Positions 7,656 through 15,953 of a DNA stretch of 64,000 bases are shown in pieces (the stretch's first letter is position 1; each line of letters starts with the position of its first letter). The notes beneath the pieces are model-generated. The model searched no databases and was not told the origin of the DNA. It saw only the letters and a program-made list of their open reading frames with translations. Source of the DNA: an uncultured Solirubrobacterales bacterium (lineage in GTDB: Bacteria; Actinomycetota; Thermoleophilia; Solirubrobacterales; 70-9); NCBI GenBank assembly GCA_903939845.1, contig CAJAIJ010000018.1, positions 124,001 through 188,000 on the forward strand. The letters are read 5' to 3'. A program made the translations under genes and the position numbers.

Positions 7656-9431
7656 TCAGGTCCGGGGCTCTGGCGAGGTGGGAACCAGGGCGACGACCTG
7701 CCGGGCCCTCCTGGGCGGCGATTTCTCCCGGTCGCAGTAGAAGAAGACCTCTGGCTTGTCGAGCGTCCTGGTCGTCTCGATCACCATCATCGGGACGGCC
7801 CCGGTCGGGACCTCCTCGTCGGAGTCGAACAGGGAGAACTTCTGTCCGGCGGCGACCCGGGATTCGACTTCGGCCATCCCGACTCCCGTCTCGATCAGCC
7901 GACCGGCGTTCTCGACGATCGCGAGGGAATCGTCCGCATCGGGAACGCGGTAGACCTGGTCCGGCTCGAGGGCCACGCTCAGGTTTGCGGCGAAAAGCTG
8001 GTTGAGGACATCGTTTCCCGTGTCGATCGTGAATAGCGAAACTCCGGTGAGGTCGAAGAGGCCATTGGGGTCTTGCGGATCGATCGGGTCCGAGGAGACG
8101 CCGAGGCCCGACCGCCGGATCTCATCGGCCCGGTCGGCGTCCGGCGTCCAGAACTTGACCGGCGTTCCGGCCTCCTGCAGTGTCTGGCCGAGCGAGATCG
8201 TCCAGTCCCGGGAGCCGATGACCATCATCGAGGGCTCGCTCTCGCCGATCATTCCGAGACGCTTGGCCACGAATGAACTGAGGATCGAAGAGATCAGGAC
8301 CGTCCCGGCTATCACCAGGAAGACGGCAGGGACGATCTTGTCGGCACCCTCCACGCCCTGCCCGACCAGGGCCAGCCCGAACACCGGGGCCGTCGCAGCA
8401 GCCACGATGCCCCGGGCAGACATCGTCATCATCAGGGCCCGTTCCTTCCACGTGATCGGCAGGCCGATCGTGGTCAGGACGGCCAGCGGTCTGACCAGGA
8501 AGGCGAGGAATGCGACGAAGGCCAGTCCGGAAAGCCCGAGGCCGAACACGTCGCCGATTTCGATGTTCGCGGCGAGGAGGACGAAGAGGATCCCGAGCAG
8601 GATCGGGATCAGGGTCTCCTTGAACTCGTCGATGTAGGTGACGTTCACCTTCTTCTGGTTGGCGAGCGCAACCCCCATCACCAGCGCCGCTGCCAGCCCG
8701 GCGTCCTTGAAGATGACCTCGGCGGCGATGAAGGCAGCGACCACCATCATCAAGGTGATTGCGACCTTGTCCCGCCCGGAAACCTTGTGGGTCGCGAGCA
8801 GGGGCATAAGGAGCCCGGAGAAGAGGATTCCCGACAGGACCCCGACTACGATCGAGAGCACGAACTGCTCGAGGCTGGAGGCGTTCAGCTCTCCTCCTGT
8901 GGAGAGGCTGGCGAAGACAGCCACGGCTACGAGCGCTCCGATCGGGTCCATGATCACGCCCTCCCACTTCAGGATCGCCCGGACACGGTCCGGCGGTCTG
9001 ACGAAGGCAAGCAGCGGCAGGACTACGGTCGGACCGGAAACGATCAGGATGGCGCCGACCAGGATCGCTATCGGGGTGCTCAGCCCCAGGATCACCGCGG
9101 CCCCGACTGCTCCCAGTGACCAGGTGACGAGAACGCCCAGAGTAATCAGCCTCAGTACGGCCGGCCGGACCTCCCTGGGGAACTCCGAGAACTTGAGCCC
9201 AAGGCCACCCTGGAAGAGGATCAGGGCGACGACTATCTGGACGAAAGGCGAGAGGGCATCGCCGAGCAGCTTGTCGGGGTCGATGATTCCGCTCACGGAC
9301 TCCCCGGCGATCACCCCGATCGCGAGCAGGGGAACGATCACCGGAATCTTGGCCCAGTCTCCGAGAAGGCGGGCGAAGACCGAGAGAATGATGACCAGCG
9401 AAAGGCCGACGAGAAGCGCTTCGGGGCTCAT
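7656..9431 (-). CDS. Cation:proton antiporter (CPA1/NhaP-like) with C-terminal RCK-like region
   Basis: 591 residues with about twelve membrane spans followed by a soluble C-terminal third. The TM core shows FVQIVVALILFQGGLGLKFSE and, later, GVIMDPIGALVAVAVF, the conserved Asp-Pro of the CPA1 transport site. The C-terminal half starts with a Rossmann-like segment (MMVIGSRDWTISLGQTLQ) that resembles TrkA/RCK NAD-binding domains, and it should gate Na+ or K+ exchange for protons. The precise ion is unknown. The ATG at 9431 is preceded by a structured leader. The end of the gene faces the tRNA-Ala. Confidence 0.85.
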   Translation of the reverse strand: MSPEALLVGLSLVIILSVFARLLGDWAKIPVIVPLLAIGVIAGESVSGIIDPDKLLGDALSPFVQIVVALILFQGGLGLKFSEFPREVRPAVLRLITLGVLVTWSLGAVGAAVILGLSTPIAILVGAILIVSGPTVVLPLLAFVRPPDRVRAILKWEGVIMDPIGALVAVAVFASLSTGGELNASSLEQFVLSIVVGVLSGILFSGLLMPLLATHKVSGRDKVAITLMMVVAAFIAAEVIFKDAGLAAALVMGVALANQKKVNVTYIDEFKETLIPILLGILFVLLAANIEIGDVFGLGLSGLAFVAFLAFLVRPLAVLTTIGLPITWKERALMMTMSARGIVAAATAPVFGLALVGQGVEGADKIVPAVFLVIAGTVLISSILSSFVAKRLGMIGESEPSMMVIGSRDWTISLGQTLQEAGTPVKFWTPDADRADEIRRSGLGVSSDPIDPQDPNGLFDLTGVSLFTIDTGNDVLNQLFAANLSVALEPDQVYRVPDADDSLAIVENAGRLIETGVGMAEVESRVAAGQKFSLFDSDEEVPTGAVPMMVIETTRTLDKPEVFFYCDREKSPPRRARQVVALVPTSPEPRT

Positions 9432-9481
9432 GGGGTGGGTCCGGTGGGTCGGGAATTTCGCTCAGGGAGCCTCGAGGGGCC

Positions 9482-9527
9482 GGGCGACAGGCCGACATCC
9501 GGGCTGAGGCCTGTCGGACAGGCGCCC
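9482..9527 (-). promoter_or_regulatory. Stem-loop in the antiporter 5' leader
   Basis: CGACAGGCC (9485-9493) and GGCCTGTCG (9508-9516) form a perfect 9-bp inverted repeat with a 14-nt loop. GGGCG and CGCCC flank it and could extend or rearrange the structure. It lies about 50 bp upstream of the antiporter start, in a region where both neighbours begin rather than end. A terminator is therefore unlikely and a leader RNA element is more plausible. No known riboswitch class (for example the c-di-AMP ydaO type) is recognisable. Confidence 0.4.
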
Positions 9528-9698
9528 GTCGAGTGTTCCCCTCCTACAGACATGCTCGGATTCGCAGTCTAGGGACAAGCAGAAGGCCATGAGCCCCTTC
9601 GTATGCGGGGCGTTGACTCGCCCACCTGTGATGTGAGAGTCTCGAAGACGAAGGGTTCGGCAGGCCTGCCGAGCCGACCGCGACAGGAGGAGAGTGAG

Positions 9699-10127
9699 TT
9701 GGCCGAAGTCATTCAGATCGAGGGAGCCGGTTCGACCGCCAAGACGAGGAACCCTCTTGGTGTGGTCGGCCTTGCATTCATCACCCTCGGGATCTACTTC
9801 ATCTTTTGGTACTACTTCGTAAACCGTGAGATGAGGGATTTCGGTTCCGCCAGAAACACTCCGGACTGCGGCACCAGCCCTGCCACCTCGGTCGTCGCCA
9901 TCACTCTGGGGGCCTTCGTGATCGTCCCTCCGTTCGTCTCTATCTACAAGGCCTTCAAGAGGATGAATTCGACCAGCGAACTGGCCGGTTCGGGGGAGGG
10001 CTTCGATGCCGGACTCGGTCTGCTGATCTGGGTATTCATCTCCCCGATCGCGATGTACATCTTCCAGATGAAGCTGAACGAGGCCTGGCGGGCGCAGGCG
10101 GCTCCCGGGAGTTCTGCCTCCGACTGA
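9699..10127 (+). CDS. DUF4234-type membrane protein
   Basis: 142 residues. The start is TTG at 9699, chosen because AGGAGG (9685-9690) sits eight bases upstream; the frame is open further left but without a good site. Three or four hydrophobic segments are visible, including LGVVGLAFITLGIYFIFWYY, the region typical of DUF4234 (NP-G...T-G-Y--FW). Function unknown; DUF4234 proteins are small integral membrane proteins. It stands alone, divergent from the antiporter. Confidence 0.8.
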   Translation: MAEVIQIEGAGSTAKTRNPLGVVGLAFITLGIYFIFWYYFVNREMRDFGSARNTPDCGTSPATSVVAITLGAFVIVPPFVSIYKAFKRMNSTSELAGSGEGFDAGLGLLIWVFISPIAMYIFQMKLNEAWRAQAAPGSSASD

Positions 10128-10358
10128 AGCGCCCACTCCGCCAGCCGGTGCGCCTGACTCGGGGCGCCCAGTTGTTCCGACTCTTCCGGAGGCAGATGGA
10201 GGAGGGCCGGGGAGCTCTCTTCAGGGTGCAGTGGGACTCGTGATTCCGGGCAACCCGACTTCCCGAAGGAGCAAGTCTCGGCCCTACACTGAACCCACAG
10301 TGAGCAGTCCAGTCCCTTCCAGGCCCAGTGTCCCGCAAGCCGTCCGGGGTATGTCCCG

Positions 10359-11150
10359 GTGACCGCCGCCATCGCATGGAGCCTGGTGGCGGCGGCCGGT
10401 ACGACGATCGGTGCGGCCGGGGTGTTCCTGTTCAGAAACGCCAACAGCCGCCTGCTCAACTTCTCGGCCGGGTTTGCCGCCGGGGTCATGCTGGCGGCCT
10501 CTTTCCTCAGTCTTCTCCCGGCCGCTCTCGATGAGATCGATGCCGCCCTGGTGGCCCTCTTCCTCGCTCTGGGCCTCTTGGCGATCGCGGCCCTCGACCG
10601 GTGGCTCCCCCACTACCACGGGCGCCAGCCCGACCTCAGCGGTTGGCAGCACCAGCATCCCGAAGAGCCGACGGTCGATGTCGCCGAACACAGGAAGTGG
10701 CACCTTCCGAGGAAGACCTACCTGCTGGCAACGGCCCTGACCCTCCACAACATCCCCGAAGGGATGGCGGTGGGCGCCGGGTTCGCCACTGGCGAGGAGG
10801 CCCTCGGGGTCGCCCTGGCTCTGGCGATTGGGATCCACAACATTCCCGAGGGTTTTGCCGTCGTCGCCCCGGCCCTCGGGGTGAGCAAGAGGGGAAAGCT
10901 CTTCAGGCTTGCTGCAGGGACCGGACTGGTAGAGATCCCGGCGATCATCCTGACCTATCTGGTCGCGACCGAGGTCCAGTGGCTCATCGCCCCGGCGCTT
11001 GCTTTCGCGGCCGGGGCGATGCTCTACGTCGCCTTTGACGAACTACTCCCTGACACGTACCGCGAGGAGCCCCAGAGGGTCACCGCCGCGATCGCGTCGG
11101 GGGTGATCGTCTTCATCCTGATTCTGTCGCTGGTCGGTCTGGTGTCCTAG
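10359..11150 (+). CDS. ZIP family metal transporter
   Basis: 263 residues with about eight membrane spans and a His-rich loop after TM3 (HYHGRQPD, WQHQHPEE). ZIP signatures occur twice: LTLHNIPEGMAVG in TM4 and IGIHNIPEGFAVV in TM5, which supply the His and Glu ligands for Zn2+ or a related divalent metal. It probably imports zinc. The GTG start at 10359 is assumed from conservation of the first span. The end overlaps the PepSY gene on the other strand by four bases. The 230-bp stretch before the gene shows no recognisable Zur box. Confidence 0.88.
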   Translation: MTAAIAWSLVAAAGTTIGAAGVFLFRNANSRLLNFSAGFAAGVMLAASFLSLLPAALDEIDAALVALFLALGLLAIAALDRWLPHYHGRQPDLSGWQHQHPEEPTVDVAEHRKWHLPRKTYLLATALTLHNIPEGMAVGAGFATGEEALGVALALAIGIHNIPEGFAVVAPALGVSKRGKLFRLAAGTGLVEIPAIILTYLVATEVQWLIAPALAFAAGAMLYVAFDELLPDTYREEPQRVTAAIASGVIVFILILSLVGLVS

Positions 11151-11659
11151 CGGTCCATACCGGTGGCCGACATCGGCTCCGGGGAACGCTCGGATCCGTA
11201 GCCGTAGTCACTCTCTTCGGAGTGGTCGGACTCCTTGTCCTCTGACTCGGAACCGACTACCTGGAATCCGGTGTCGACGTATACCTCGAGCTCCGAACCG
11301 TCAGGACCGACGAGCTCGACTTCCCAGCCAGCCTTGCCTTCCTGCTCGACCTCGACGGCCTTGCCGCCGAATTCGGCTACCGCTGCGGATGCTGCCTTAC
11401 GGACCTCGGGCGGGGCATCCCGGAGGCTCATCTCGCCTTCTTCGGGCTTCTCGCCTCCGTATCCGACGGACCACGACTTCTCGGCGTAGCCGTCCTTGCC
11501 CTCATCGTCGTCCGTCGCCGCGACTGCTCCCACGGCGCCGACCCCGAGCAGGCCGATTACCCCTCCTGTGATCAGGAGGTTGCGCATTCTGAGGAGCCCC
11601 TTCCGTCCTCCGGCCTCGCCGGTCGTGTCTGCTCCGTTCTTTTCTTCGTTCTGGTTCAT
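11147..11659 (-). CDS. PepSY domain protein, membrane-anchored
   Basis: 170 residues. An N-terminal hydrophobic segment (NLLITGGVIGLLGVGAVGAV) anchors it or serves as a signal. The PepSY-like part (APPEVRKAASAAVAEFGG through WEVELVGPDGSELEV) resembles the fold that inhibits or senses on the outer face. The tail is acidic and Ser/Tyr-rich (DYGYGSERSPEP). The ATG at 11659 has GGAG nine to twelve bases upstream. It lies directly downstream of the sensor kinase but has about 100 bp of its own upstream region with a motif shared with the response-regulator promoter region, so it is a likely target of that system. Confidence 0.8.
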   Translation of the reverse strand: MNQNEEKNGADTTGEAGGRKGLLRMRNLLITGGVIGLLGVGAVGAVAATDDDEGKDGYAEKSWSVGYGGEKPEEGEMSLRDAPPEVRKAASAAVAEFGGKAVEVEQEGKAGWEVELVGPDGSELEVYVDTGFQVVGSESEDKESDHSEESDYGYGSERSPEPMSATGMDR

Positions 11660-11735
11660 TCCGTTGAGTCTCCTTGCATGTGGTTGTCAGCGAGGGCCAT
11701 GTTCGGGCCACCGTTTCAACCGTTCGTCAGGGCTC

Positions 11736-11754
11736 CGCTAGAAAGCTCTTACGT
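11736..11754 (-). promoter_or_regulatory. Candidate response-regulator binding motif, PepSY copy
   Basis: On the minus strand the sequence is ACGTAAGAG, two bases, TTCT, two bases, CG. The same pattern (15 of 19 fixed positions identical) occurs at 13936-13954 in the space between the response-regulator gene and the divergent 13998 operon. The pair sits upstream of the PepSY gene, about 75 bp before its ATG. Confidence 0.5.
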
Positions 11755-11765
11755 AGATTCGGGGG

Positions 11766-13220
11766 TCAGGAGCGACGGTCAGCGCGGATCGGAAGGGTGA
11801 TCACGAACCGGGCACCACCCGCCGGCGAGTCGAGACAGGCGACCGACCCACCGTGCGCTTCCGCAACGGCCTGGACGATTGCGAGTCCTATCCCGGACCC
11901 CCCGCTGGCCCCGGTCCTGGATTCGTCCAGCCGGGCGAACCGGTCGAAGATCCTCTTCCTCTCGGCGACCGGGACCCCGGGGCCGTCGTCGTCGACGATC
12001 AGATCGACCGTCTCGCCTTGCGTCCCGGCCGAGACCACCACGTGGCCCCCGGGACCTCCGTGGAGCAGGGCGTTGTCGATCAGGTTGGAGAGGGCCCGCT
12101 CCACCCCTTCCCGGTCGGCTTCGATCTCGACCGGGTCGACCTCGCCGACCTCGATTCGGTCTGGATCCGCGGATGCCGAGATGGCTTCGTCCACGAGCTC
12201 CCGGACCGCGACCGGCCTGCTGTTCCCCTGACCGTTCTCCTCGGCCCGGGCCAGGGCCAGCAGGTCGGCCACCAGGCGCTCCATCCGACCGGTCGCCTCG
12301 TTGACGATCGCGGTCACACGGGCGACCTCGGCCGGGTCGGGATCGGGATCCCGGGCCAGCACCTCGAGTTGACCACGAATGATCGTGAGTGGCGTTCTCA
12401 GGTCGTGTGAGGCATCGGCAACGAAACGGCGCTGGCGGGCAAAGGCATCTTCGAGCCGGTCGAGCATCGTGTTGAACGACTCCGACAGGCGCAGGGCTTC
12501 GTCCCTGCCGGCCGAGTCCAGATCCATCCGGGCCGACAGGTCGCCGCCACCGACCTCCCCGGCGACGTCCGAGAGCTGCCTGAGCGGTCTTGTCATCCGG
12601 CTGGCGAGCAGCCAGGCCAGAAGCGCCGTGGCCAGCAGCGCCAGGATCCCGACGAGGAAAAAGGTGCCCTTCAGTTCGTCGAGTGCCTCCTCGACCGGTT
12701 CGAGTGACTTGGCGACCCTGATAACAGCCGGGACTCCCTCGCCGGTTCCGGTGGCACGGGCGAGCACAATCACATCGCCCAGGGGCTTCAGGTCCTGCTC
12801 TGAAACTCCCTCGCCCGCCATCAGGTACTTGCGACTCTCCCGCCTCTCGTCTTCACGTTCCGACCGGTCTTCATCCTCGCCTTCCTCCCACCGGCCGCCC
12901 TCGGGCCCGAGATCGAGCAGGCCCGGCTCGTTGGTGGCGACGAATCCGTCGGCGAGCGTTATTGAGATGACGAAAGACTCCGCCGAGATCGGCTGTTCGG
13001 CCACGGCCGCCCGGGCCGCTGCCCGTGGCGCCCGTTCATCGGAGAGGGTCAGGAATCGGGCGGAGACCTCCTCCCACTTGACCGTCAGGTCGTTTTCGGT
13101 TCCCCGCCGTAGCTCCGACCGGGTGCCCTCGTATACCGCCAGGAAGGCGACCCCCAGGGCGACCGCGACCACCAGAACGATCGCCGCGGCGAGCTTGCCT
13201 CGGATTCCGGGCCGGGGCAC
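11766..13220 (-). CDS. Sensor histidine kinase
   Basis: 484 residues. Domains in order: TM1 (residues 10-30), an extracellular sensor of about 150 residues with an acidic stretch (EEGEDEDRSEREDERRE), TM2 (about 185-207), HAMP (about 208-255), HisKA with phospho-acceptor His272 in FVADASHDLRTPL, and HATPase with NLIDNALLHGG, DDDGPGV and GSGIGLAIVQAVAEAHGG. It starts with GTG four bases after the response-regulator stop, so the two are co-translated. It signals to the partner regulator; the stimulus is unknown. Confidence 0.93.
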   Translation of the reverse strand: MPRPGIRGKLAAAIVLVVAVALGVAFLAVYEGTRSELRRGTENDLTVKWEEVSARFLTLSDERAPRAAARAAVAEQPISAESFVISITLADGFVATNEPGLLDLGPEGGRWEEGEDEDRSEREDERRESRKYLMAGEGVSEQDLKPLGDVIVLARATGTGEGVPAVIRVAKSLEPVEEALDELKGTFFLVGILALLATALLAWLLASRMTRPLRQLSDVAGEVGGGDLSARMDLDSAGRDEALRLSESFNTMLDRLEDAFARQRRFVADASHDLRTPLTIIRGQLEVLARDPDPDPAEVARVTAIVNEATGRMERLVADLLALARAEENGQGNSRPVAVRELVDEAISASADPDRIEVGEVDPVEIEADREGVERALSNLIDNALLHGGPGGHVVVSAGTQGETVDLIVDDDGPGVPVAERKRIFDRFARLDESRTGASGGSGIGLAIVQAVAEAHGGSVACLDSPAGGARFVITLPIRADRRS

Positions 13221-13224
13221 CGGG

Positions 13225-13896
13225 TCAGACTTCCTTCAGGCGGTAGCCGACCGAGCGGAGCGTCTCGATCGGGTCTTCGCGACCCTCGAGCGCAAGCTTC
13301 TTGCGGAGGTAGGCGATGTAGACACCGACCACGTTCGTGCCGGGGTCGTAGTCGTAGCCCCAGACTCCGCTCAGGAGCTGCTCGCGGGAAAGCACCTGGC
13401 CCCCGTGTCGGATCAGATAGGCAAGGAGGTCGAACTCACGGGCCGAGAGGTGGAGCTCGGTTCCATCCCTCTCGACTGTCCGCTTCAGCAGGTCCATCTC
13501 GATCGAGCCCCACCCGATCTTCGATCCCTCGGGCTGATCGGGGCGGCGAAGCTGGGCCCGGACTCTGGCCGCCAGCTCCTCGAAGGCGAAAGGCTTCGGT
13601 ATGTAGTCGCTCGCCCCGGCATCGAGGCCGGTGACGCGGTCTTCAACCTCGGATCGCGCCGTCAGGAGGATCACCGGCGTGGCGGCATCGAGCTTCCTGA
13701 AGTCCCGGAGGATTTCGATTCCGGATCGCCCCGGAAGCATCAGGTCGAGTATCAGCAGGTCGAAGTCGCCGCTGGTCGCGAGCGTGGTCCCGGTTTCGCC
13801 GTCGTTTGCGACGGTCACCGCATAGCCCTCGGCCCGGAGTCCACGCTCTATGAAGTCGGCGATCGCCTCTTCGTCTTCCACCAGCAGGATTCGCAT
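13225..13896 (-). CDS. OmpR-family response regulator
   Basis: 223 residues. The receiver carries the acidic pair (VEDEE), phospho-acceptor Asp51 (LILDLMLPG), and Lys in YIPKPF. The C-terminal winged helix has LSAREFDLLAYLIRH and the VGVYIAYLRKKL recognition region. It is the first gene of the regulator-kinase operon and faces the 13998 operon; its own promoter and that of 13998 share the 100-bp gap that contains two candidate binding patterns. Confidence 0.95.
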   Translation of the reverse strand: MRILLVEDEEAIADFIERGLRAEGYAVTVANDGETGTTLATSGDFDLLILDLMLPGRSGIEILRDFRKLDAATPVILLTARSEVEDRVTGLDAGASDYIPKPFAFEELAARVRAQLRRPDQPEGSKIGWGSIEMDLLKRTVERDGTELHLSAREFDLLAYLIRHGGQVLSREQLLSGVWGYDYDPGTNVVGVYIAYLRKKLALEGREDPIETLRSVGYRLKEV

Positions 13897-13935
13897 GGTT
13901 GACGATGCTAGAGGCCCGCCGGCCGATCACGAACC

Positions 13936-13954
13936 ACGTAAGAGGATTCTCACG
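13936..13954 (+). promoter_or_regulatory. Candidate response-regulator motif between the regulator and 13998
   Basis: ACGTAAGAG, two bases, TTCT, two bases, CG, matching the copy upstream of the PepSY gene (11736-11754, minus strand). A separate 7-bp inverted repeat GTTTCTG / CAGAAAC (13954-13960 and 13971-13977) lies next to it. Either could be an operator of the response regulator. Confidence 0.5.
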
Positions 13955-13997
13955 TTTCTGTTAGGGAACTCAGAAACCCGGGGCGGACACTGCCCAC

Positions 13998-14348
13998 ATG
14001 AAAAACATTGACGGATTGGACCCAAAGGAAGTTGCAAAGATCAAACTCGCCGCGCGACGGAGCCGCATTTCGGCCGTTCGCAGGAAGGTCGCGATATTCG
14101 GCCTCTCGATCACGGCCGCATTCAGCGGCCTCGTCCTGGCGCTGAACGGCGTTCCGCTCGTGCTCGGATCGCAGCAGTCCGGCTCGACCGGAGTGGAGGT
14201 CGTCAAGACCGACGATGCCGAACAGAATGTGGGAGCGACTCTGGTCGCCTTCGCCTCAGGACTCGTCCTCGACGAGGATGAAGAGCAGCAGAAGGGTGGC
14301 GGCTTCTTCTCCTCGAACTCGACGCCGACCCAGAGCGCCCAGTCATGA
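13998..14348 (+). CDS. Small membrane protein, first gene of an ApbE/ferric-reductase operon
   Basis: 116 residues. A basic N-terminal segment (IKLAARRSRISAVRRK) precedes one hydrophobic helix (VAIFGLSITAAFSGLVLALNG); the rest is probably outside. It has no FMN-binding domain. The C-terminal half contains EQNVGATLVAFASG, where GAT resembles the core of an ApbE flavinylation site (Dxx[ST]GA[ST]) but the preceding residues do not fit well. The stop overlaps the apbE ATG (ATGA), so the two are coupled. I do not recognise a family. Confidence 0.7.
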   Translation: MKNIDGLDPKEVAKIKLAARRSRISAVRRKVAIFGLSITAAFSGLVLALNGVPLVLGSQQSGSTGVEVVKTDDAEQNVGATLVAFASGLVLDEDEEQQKGGGFFSSNSTPTQSAQS

Positions 14349-15262
14349 TCGACGGCCCCGAAACCGAACTCCCGCTCCACGGCCTCGCGGTCGACGCCTT
14401 CGGTGGAAGGGCCACGATCGAAGTTTCCACCGAGCTCGACCGGGAGGTCCTGGCAGAGGCGGCCGGAATCATCCGGGAACTCCACTCATGCCTGACCAGA
14501 TTCGACCCCGAGAGCGAACTGTCGCGGCTCAACCTGAACCCGGAGCCGACCGTGGCCGCCAGTGAGACGATGAGGCGTTTCGTCCACGCGGCCACAAGGG
14601 CGGCCCGGGACACTGGTGGTCTGGTCGACCCGACCGTCCTGCCCGAGCTCGAGGCGGCCGGCTATGTCCGGTCCCTTTCGGGTTCGGGTGCGCCCCGGGC
14701 GGGCCGTCTCGCGATCCCACCCAGGGATGATCGGTCGAAGGAGGGCTGGAAGAGCCTCTCGGTCGACGATGCCGCCGGGACCGTGACGAGGGAGCCGGGC
14801 CTCCGACTCGACGCGGGCGGAATCGGCAAGGGACTCGCGGCCGACCTCGTGGCCGAGTATCTGAGTGGCTTCGGGCCCGAGGCCTTCACGGTCAACTGCC
14901 TGGGCGACATCAGGTCCGGAGGCATCGCTCGCACGGTCGAGATCACCTCACCCTTCGACCCCGCCAGGGTCATCGCCTCGATCCCCTTGGCGGATGCAGC
15001 GCTCGCAACCAGCGGGACGACCAAGCGCAGCTGGACTCGCGACGACGGAACGACTGCCCACCACCTGATCGACCCCCGATCGGGTCGCCCGTCCGAGACG
15101 GCCCTTGCCCAGGTAACGGCGGTTGCACCCACCGGAACGGAGGCCGAGGTCCGGGCCAAGGCCGCACTGCTCTCCGGCCCGGAAGAGTGTGACCGCTGGC
15201 TCCCCGATGGAGGGGTTATCGTCCACCGGGACGGCACCGTCCGGTGTCTCGGGGACTTCTAG
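14345..15262 (+). CDS. apbE: FAD:protein FMN transferase
   Basis: 305 residues, the usual size for ApbE, which splits FAD and attaches FMN to Thr or Ser of a partner protein outside the membrane. Family marks are the LTRFDPESELSRLN region near the N-terminus, the metal/FAD stretch LDAGGIGKGLAADL, and TTKRSWTRDDGTTAHHLIDPRSGRP toward the C-terminus. It has no obvious signal peptide. It sits between a small membrane protein and a ferric-reductase-like protein, the arrangement of extracytosolic flavin-electron-transfer modules. Confidence 0.93.
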   Translation: MIDGPETELPLHGLAVDAFGGRATIEVSTELDREVLAEAAGIIRELHSCLTRFDPESELSRLNLNPEPTVAASETMRRFVHAATRAARDTGGLVDPTVLPELEAAGYVRSLSGSGAPRAGRLAIPPRDDRSKEGWKSLSVDDAAGTVTREPGLRLDAGGIGKGLAADLVAEYLSGFGPEAFTVNCLGDIRSGGIARTVEITSPFDPARVIASIPLADAALATSGTTKRSWTRDDGTTAHHLIDPRSGRPSETALAQVTAVAPTGTEAEVRAKAALLSGPEECDRWLPDGGVIVHRDGTVRCLGDF

Positions 15263-15272
15263 GGAAGAGGGG

Positions 15273-15863
15273 ATGATGGAGGACTTCACCAGCCAGATCT
15301 ACTGGTTTCTCGGGCGCGGAACCGGCATCGCGGCGATGGTGCTGGCGGGACTCTCGGTCGCGACCGGCCTTCTTGCCGGACGGGGCCGACCGCTCAAGCT
15401 GAAGGGGGTCACCGAGAAGAAAGAACTCCATGAGGCGCTGTCCTGGGCGACGATCGTCGCGATCATCGCTCACGGAGTGTTCCTCGCCCTGGACCCCTGG
15501 CTCAACGCCGGCGTGGTCGGGGTGTTGGTTCCATTCACCATCGATTACAGGCCCTTCTTCACCGGGATCGGTGTGATCGCGGCATGGGGCCTGGTGCTGC
15601 TCGGCCTTTCCTATTACGTCAGGACCTGGATCGGGACCTCCCGTTGGCGGGTGGCCCACCGGTTCACCGCGCTCTTCTGGATCTTCGGGCTGGTTCACAC
15701 CTTCGGGGCAGGAACCGATGCGTCCCAGCCCTGGCTCTGGATCCCGGTCGCCTTGACCTCGATTCCGGCGTTCGTGTTGCTGATCGCGAGGTTTGTGAAG
15801 AGGCCACCAAAGGCCCCGGCAGGAGCTGATTCTGTCGCTGCGAAGACGGTAGTAACCGACTGA
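15273..15863 (+). CDS. Ferric-reductase-like transmembrane protein (haem-b)
   Basis: 196 residues with about five or six membrane spans. Paired histidines 13-14 residues apart occur in two spans (HEALSWATIVAIIAHGVF and VAHRFTALFWIFGLVHTF), as expected for the two haem b of the ferric-reductase-like transmembrane domain. No FAD/NADPH module follows, so electrons should come from another partner. The start ATG at 15273 is preceded by GGAAGAGGGG. Ten bases after apbE, same operon. Confidence 0.85.
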   Translation: MMEDFTSQIYWFLGRGTGIAAMVLAGLSVATGLLAGRGRPLKLKGVTEKKELHEALSWATIVAIIAHGVFLALDPWLNAGVVGVLVPFTIDYRPFFTGIGVIAAWGLVLLGLSYYVRTWIGTSRWRVAHRFTALFWIFGLVHTFGAGTDASQPWLWIPVALTSIPAFVLLIARFVKRPPKAPAGADSVAAKTVVTD

Positions 15864-15953
15864 TGTCACTTTTCGTGAAGGTCAATAAGGGCGAGTGATC
15901 TGCAGCCGGGCGGCCCGGCTCTACAGGCTTTCGTCCATTAGGCTCCGGGTCCA

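Noticed and set aside
15864-15953. Mn-sensing yybP-ykoY riboswitch before terC
   Set aside because: The conserved loops are not present in this 90-bp gap.
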